Source: Cupriavidus pauculus (lineage in GTDB: Bacteria > Pseudomonadota > Gammaproteobacteria > Burkholderiales > Burkholderiaceae). From it: a DNA stretch of 64,000 bases. The stretch is taken from assembly GCF_002858765.1 (NCBI RefSeq), contig NZ_PJRP01000023.1, positions 37,569-101,568 on the forward strand, written 5' to 3'. The stretch's first letter is position 1. The number at the start of each line of letters is the position of its first letter. The position numbers were made by a program, and so were the translations under genes. The notes under the pieces were generated by a model. The model searched no databases. It was not told the origin of the DNA and worked only from the letters and a program-made list of their open reading frames with translations. This document shows, piece by piece, positions 60,547 through 64,000 of the stretch.

Positions 60547-60663
60547 TTACAGCGCTGCATCCTTCAGCTTCTGCAGCGGACGAACCTTGACCTTCACGGA
60601 TGCCAGCTTGGCAGCAAACCATTGGTCCTGGCCGGTAAACGGATTCTTGCCAAAGCGCTTCTT
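60547..60663 (-). pseudogene. 3' fragment of an HU-like DNA-binding protein gene
   Basis: Thirty-eight codons plus stop read KKRFGKNPFTGQDQWFAAK, then LASVKVKVRPLQKLKDAAL, the exact C-terminal form of the Burkholderiales HU-like nucleoid protein (KKRFGKNPFTG...KPASVKVKVRPLKKLKDAAL). No start is attached. The missing N-terminal part lies 55 bp away on the other strand. Confidence 0.85.
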
Positions 60664-60718
60664 CGTATGGAGATTCGCCGAGGAGTTCAATTACTCGGTT
60701 TCCCTGTAGAGAGACGAT

Positions 60719-60920
60719 GCGGCCAAGAAGGTCGCCGCAGTGCCTGTAGCAAAGCCGCTGAAGGACGCCTTCAGCAAGTCGAGCCTGTTGGCTCACCTGG
60801 TTGCCCAGACTGAACTGGACAAGAAGACTGTGCAATCGTGAGTTCGATTCACAAGAAGGGCGCCGGCGAATTCACGCTGCCGGGCCTCTTCAAGGTGTCG
60901 GCAATCCAGGTACCGGAAAG
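60719..60920 (+). pseudogene. 5' fragment of the same HU-like gene, inverted and damaged
   Basis: AAKKVAAVPVAKPLKDAFSK, then SSLLAHLVAQTELDKKTV is the HU-like N-terminus. After a stop and a frame change, SIHKKGAGEFTLPGLFKVSA continues the protein, with about 11 codons lost between. The fragment ends (IQVPE) where the minus-strand fragment begins (KKRFG), so together they rebuild one gene. A 200-250 bp inversion covering the 5' end explains the layout. Confidence 0.8.
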
Positions 60921-61000
60921 AAATGTCGACTTCGATCAAAAGCCGACACCTTCAAATTTTAAAATTACAGGCTATTTAATTTTCGGCATTTGTCCGAAGC

Positions 61001-61387
61001 TTATCCAACAGATTTAGCGGCCAGCTTCTTTATTGTATCCACTGAAAATCCGACTCCAGCAGCGATAAACACTGCACCTAGCCCTCCCACACTAACTACT
61101 TTGGGTGCAGCGAAGATAAGGACCGCAGCTGCAAACAGCCCAAGTGTTACGCGAACACCAATGAATATCCATTGAGCTCCTGAGATTGGAACCAGAGCTT
61201 CCGGCTTTACCGTCATCTTTGTTGTGTCGACGGTATCACCAAGCAAACCAACGATACTTCCAAACACGGCACCCAAAAATACAAACGTGGTATCCACCGA
61301 TCGCAACGTATTGCTTTCGCTATATCCCGTAGTAAACACAATAAAAGAAACAATCGACAACCAAATAATTATAAATATCGCCTTCAC
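61001..61387 (-). CDS. Hypothetical membrane protein
   Basis: A 128-residue protein from a GTG at 61387 with GAGG nearby. Four hydrophobic segments (IFIIIWLSIVSFIVFTTG; TFVFLGAVFGSIVGLLG; WIFIGVRVTLGLFAAAVLIFA; VGGLGAVFIAAGVGF) suggest an integral membrane protein. No family recognised. Confidence 0.6.
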   Translation of the reverse strand: MKAIFIIIWLSIVSFIVFTTGYSESNTLRSVDTTFVFLGAVFGSIVGLLGDTVDTTKMTVKPEALVPISGAQWIFIGVRVTLGLFAAAVLIFAAPKVVSVGGLGAVFIAAGVGFSVDTIKKLAAKSVG

Positions 61388-61632
61388 AATACTACCTCTA
61401 TGATATCAATAGGAGAAATTTAACTAGTTCCATGCTCGTCACGCAACATCCACTTCCGTAGGGTTAATAATTCTCGGGTGCTGCCGATGCGCAGCTGTCC
61501 CACGCCTCACCCTACTTTCCGAGTAGCGCATCAGAGTACCCACCGTCAGAAAGATCGAGAAAGAGCCTCAAGCCTCGTCAATCACCCCCCCCCGAAAGAG
61601 GGGTAAGTAGGGTTGAGTCGTCGAATGCAGCC

Positions 61633-62526
61633 ATGGATACAATGTCGTTTCCACTCGCCCCTACGCCGCACAGAATGAGTCAAAACGAAGACCTCTTCGC
61701 CTTTGTCGTTATGCCTTTCGACAAAAAGTTCAAGGATCTCTATCTCTACGGAATTAAGGACACGGCTGCGAAACTCGGGGTACGGGCTGAGCGCCTAGAC
61801 GAGCAAATTTATCAAGAGGGGATGCTTGAGCGCATCTATCGGCAAATCGATTTAGCGGACATCGTGATCGCCGACATGAGCGACAAGAATCCGAATGTCT
61901 TCTACGAAGTTGGATACGCTCACGCCAAAGGCAAACTCTGCATCTTGCTTACGTCCGACGCAGCGGATATCCCATTCGACCTCAAGCATCGCCGCCATAT
62001 CGTACACGGCGCGTCCGCGTCGACACTAGCGGCGAGCTTAGAGGCTGAACTTAAGTGGGCGCAGGAAGAGATTCGCACCCTGCGACGCAGCCGCATTAAG
62101 GTCGAGTTTCGGGAGCCATCCGGACTTGTCAGGCGTGATAAATGGGAAGCTACTGCTGAAGTCGACTTCGTTATCGACTTGAAGAACGACTCCAATCTAC
62201 CTTCTCCTGAAATTGAGGCGGCATATCTTTTAACCTCAGATCGCTGGTCGATCTCGCAGAATGGTAAAACTTGCCCCAGAGCAGGGACCGCGCAAGATGG
62301 CACAATCCAGCATTTCCTCGATGTTCCAATTCGACGGTTGAGAAAAGACGTATGGGGAAGGTTGGAATTCAAAGGGACTAGACTGATGGCAAGCATCTTC
62401 AACGGTGAAGAATTGAAGAGCGAATATCAACTTTCTGGAACACTCGCCTTAAAGCTAGTTACCTCTGAAGGTGTCTTCGACTACAACGAATATTTGGACA
62501 TTTCCATTGATGAGATCCCTTTCTAG
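61633..62526 (+). CDS. Nucleoside deoxyribosyltransferase/TIR-like protein with a C-terminal beta domain
   Basis: A 297-residue protein; an internal ATG at 61675 is an alternative start. FAFVVMPFDKKFKDLYLYGIKDTAAKLGVRAERLDEQIYQ, followed by ERIYRQIDLADIVIADMSDKNPNVFYEVGYAHAKGK, is the nucleoside 2-deoxyribosyltransferase-like fold, structurally akin to TIR. The catalytic Glu of that fold would be in FYEVGYAHA. Residues 155-297 are beta-rich and unassigned. Proteins of this shape are found as putative NAD- or nucleoside-cleaving effectors in bacterial immunity; that role is inference. Confidence 0.72.
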   Translation: MDTMSFPLAPTPHRMSQNEDLFAFVVMPFDKKFKDLYLYGIKDTAAKLGVRAERLDEQIYQEGMLERIYRQIDLADIVIADMSDKNPNVFYEVGYAHAKGKLCILLTSDAADIPFDLKHRRHIVHGASASTLAASLEAELKWAQEEIRTLRRSRIKVEFREPSGLVRRDKWEATAEVDFVIDLKNDSNLPSPEIEAAYLLTSDRWSISQNGKTCPRAGTAQDGTIQHFLDVPIRRLRKDVWGRLEFKGTRLMASIFNGEELKSEYQLSGTLALKLVTSEGVFDYNEYLDISIDEIPF

Positions 62527-62655
62527 GCAACCGCATTGTCTTTGGCGGGCTTCATGCGATAGCTAGGCGGTCGCGCGCGCCATCAGTGATTAAGCAGCAT
62601 GGCGAACTAAGTAGGCCACCATCTGCTGTCTCGCCCCGGCGGCTTCTCGGGATCA

Positions 62656-63903
62656 CTAATGTGCGGCAGCAAAACGCACCTCGGGTAACGCGTCGGTCTT
62701 AGCCTCCTCCATCCACCGTTCGAGGGCTTCGTCGTCCTGGACCTGCGACGTTAATGCCGCCGCAAGCCTTACGCATTGTGCTCGTACCAGCGAAATCGAT
62801 ACCGCTCGGCTACTGGCGGGGTCAATCTCTGTGTAATTCGTCCGAGAAAAGAGATCTGACAAAGCGTGCGTCAAACGAACGGCAAAGTCTGCAGGCACTC
62901 CACCGATGGCCAGTAGCTTTCGTGCGCACTCTAACAACGCGTTGAGACCATGTTCCGGGACGAGTTCAATTGCAGATGCCAAGCGGTTGTAGACCTCGTA
63001 CGGAACCTCCTTTTCCGCCTCTTTACTACGCTCCGCCCAGCTCACCACAGCAAACGCCGCGCTTTGGACACCACGATGATTTGGCGCAATTAGCCCCTTC
63101 ATAACCAACCTAGAGAGCCTGGACGCTACGCCATCGAGGCAAGTCGAGAAGTAGCACAAGGCGGCCAAGCCGTTCCATTCGCTGTCTCGTTCAACTGCCG
63201 CAAACAATTTCGCACATCGTCCCGCAGTTCGCTCTTCGGCAGCCATTGACGGTAAGAGTACAGTGGAGATAATGATGCCGGCCCGATCTTGAATCCATTG
63301 CGGCAAGTCAGCAAAGAATCGCGGGGCGCCAGAACTTTCGCCCGCTTCTTCAATCCATGCAAGGATTTCGTCGAACATACTCGTGGCCTCAACCGAAGTC
63401 GGATAGAAACCCAAATTTGCGGCGTGCTGCAGCGACAGAAGATAGGATTGCTTCTCCTCCACATTTCTCGAATCGGCTTCCGAAATTCGAAGAGTATCAG
63501 CAACAACTCCCGCCCCAAACAACCGGGCATGGACCCGCCCCACTGCATCGATTCCATCCGCTGCAGGAAGCACGGCGAATGTGCTCGTGAGCAGATTTGT
63601 GCCTTCTGGAAGCGCGTCGCCACGGTCCTCCACGTCTGACCATAAAGCCGCACCGAAGGCGTCCTTCTCGCTCAGATCAAGAGAATCGCGTAACACGAGG
63701 TATGTAAGTCGTTGAATTGCCTCTGCTCGCTCGGGACGTCCCTTATCGACAGCCGAGATCAGTTGCTTGACACAACTGCTCCAAGCATTACTCCCTGAGT
63801 CCCTTGCCGGCACCACGTCCCAAATCGTCTCAACCAGTGATTGCCAACGGTTTCGGTAGGCATCCTTTTCAGGGTAACCGTCCGCTGATGGCCGTGTGGA
63901 CAC
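62656..63903 (-). CDS. Uncharacterised helical-repeat protein
   Basis: A 415-residue soluble, all-helical protein from a GTG at 63903; an in-frame stop lies about 12 codons upstream. Repeated helical pairs (for example AAFAVVSWAERSKEAEKEV; NRLASAIELVPEHGLNALLECARKLLAIGG; SLVRAQCVRLAAALTSQV) suggest an ARM/HEAT or TPR-like scaffold. It may be the C-terminal remainder of a longer protein. No family recognised. Confidence 0.62.
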   Translation of the reverse strand: MSTRPSADGYPEKDAYRNRWQSLVETIWDVVPARDSGSNAWSSCVKQLISAVDKGRPERAEAIQRLTYLVLRDSLDLSEKDAFGAALWSDVEDRGDALPEGTNLLTSTFAVLPAADGIDAVGRVHARLFGAGVVADTLRISEADSRNVEEKQSYLLSLQHAANLGFYPTSVEATSMFDEILAWIEEAGESSGAPRFFADLPQWIQDRAGIIISTVLLPSMAAEERTAGRCAKLFAAVERDSEWNGLAALCYFSTCLDGVASRLSRLVMKGLIAPNHRGVQSAAFAVVSWAERSKEAEKEVPYEVYNRLASAIELVPEHGLNALLECARKLLAIGGVPADFAVRLTHALSDLFSRTNYTEIDPASSRAVSISLVRAQCVRLAAALTSQVQDDEALERWMEEAKTDALPEVRFAAAH

Positions 63904-64000
63904 GAGAGGCGAACCTATCCAGAGTAGTTCCCATCAAAATCTAGCGGGGACTACTTTGGAGACTGTGGCAAAGCGCGGTGGCCGCACACGCGGCAGCCGG

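Noticed and set aside
60293..60835. Minus-strand frame of 180 codons
   Set aside because: Runs across both HU fragments in the wrong frame; explained by the pseudogene.
1..64000. Insertion sequences or integrase genes
   Set aside because: No transposase or integrase frame with recognisable DDE, HUH or tyrosine-recombinase motifs was found.

Overview
The window looks like an accessory, catabolism-rich stretch of a Burkholderiaceae genome, closest in flavour to Cupriavidus/Ralstonia or a relative. The reasons are the many LysR/TetR-controlled aromatic and CoA-thioester gene sets, an AAHS-type aromatic-acid transporter, the type of H-NS and HU-like proteins, and the G+C-rich coding style. This assignment is inference from gene families; no search was run. 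There is no rRNA, intact tRNA, CRISPR array or intact transposase.

Layout. 0-2.6 kb: end of a secreted protein gene, a FadR-type operator, then an exported lactonase-like metallo-beta-lactamase protein behind an MFS carrier. 3.0-10.2 kb: a chorismate-lyase-like gene, flavin reductase, SRPBCC, NTF2-like, SDR and Old Yellow Enzyme genes, with a TetR regulator whose operator pair is visible, then a LysR/Old Yellow Enzyme divergent pair. 11.6-30.8 kb: the centrepiece, a minus-strand catabolic cluster. It holds an Fe-alcohol dehydrogenase, a hotdog thioesterase, a CoxG-crotonase fusion, a three-subunit molybdenum hydroxylase with a lactonase-like gene embedded in it, an SDR, an acyl-CoA ligase, an aldehyde dehydrogenase, a gamma-carbonic-anhydrase/PaaY-like protein, a second chorismate-lyase-like protein, an AAHS transporter, XdhC and an extra adenylate kinase. 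A BoxR/BzdR-type regulator (XRE domain plus shikimate-kinase-like domain) and an orphan LivK-type binding protein sit at its head. 31-34.7 kb: a tandem HxlR regulator and a TetR-divergent NAD(P)-binding/NTF2 pair. 34.8-40.3 kb: gamma-glutamyltransferase lipoprotein, dicarboxylate/amino-acid symporter and aspartase. 40.7-47 kb: a LysR-flanked set of amino-acid binding protein, aminotransferase, SDR and RraA-family protein, closed by a strong terminator. 47-51.9 kb: LysR, SDR, Zn-alcohol dehydrogenase, SDR and RidA-like genes. 52-64 kb: a patchwork of small, lower-G+C, defence-like or unknown genes (Cas2-like, AbiC-like membrane protein, SGNH hydrolase, CoiA-like nuclease, DUF4365-like nuclease, deoxyribosyltransferase/TIR-like protein) with H-NS and an HU gene broken by an apparent small inversion.

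How it works together. In the 11.6-30.8 kb cluster the enzymes read as one pathway: uptake of an aromatic or heterocyclic acid (AAHS), activation to a CoA thioester (ligase), hydroxylation by the molybdenum enzyme (matured by XdhC/CoxG), ring or lactone opening (lactonase, crotonase-like domain), CoA release (thioesterase), and alcohol/aldehyde oxidation (Fe-ADH, SDR, succinate-semialdehyde-type ALDH). The BoxR-type regulator probably senses an aryl-CoA intermediate. The logic resembles the 2-furoyl-CoA route (HmfABCDE) combined with the gamma-butyrolactone set BlcABC. The exact combination, including the CoxG-crotonase fusion that lacks both crotonase glutamates, the embedded lactonase and the chorismate-lyase-like proteins, does not match a pathway I know and is the best candidate for something undescribed.
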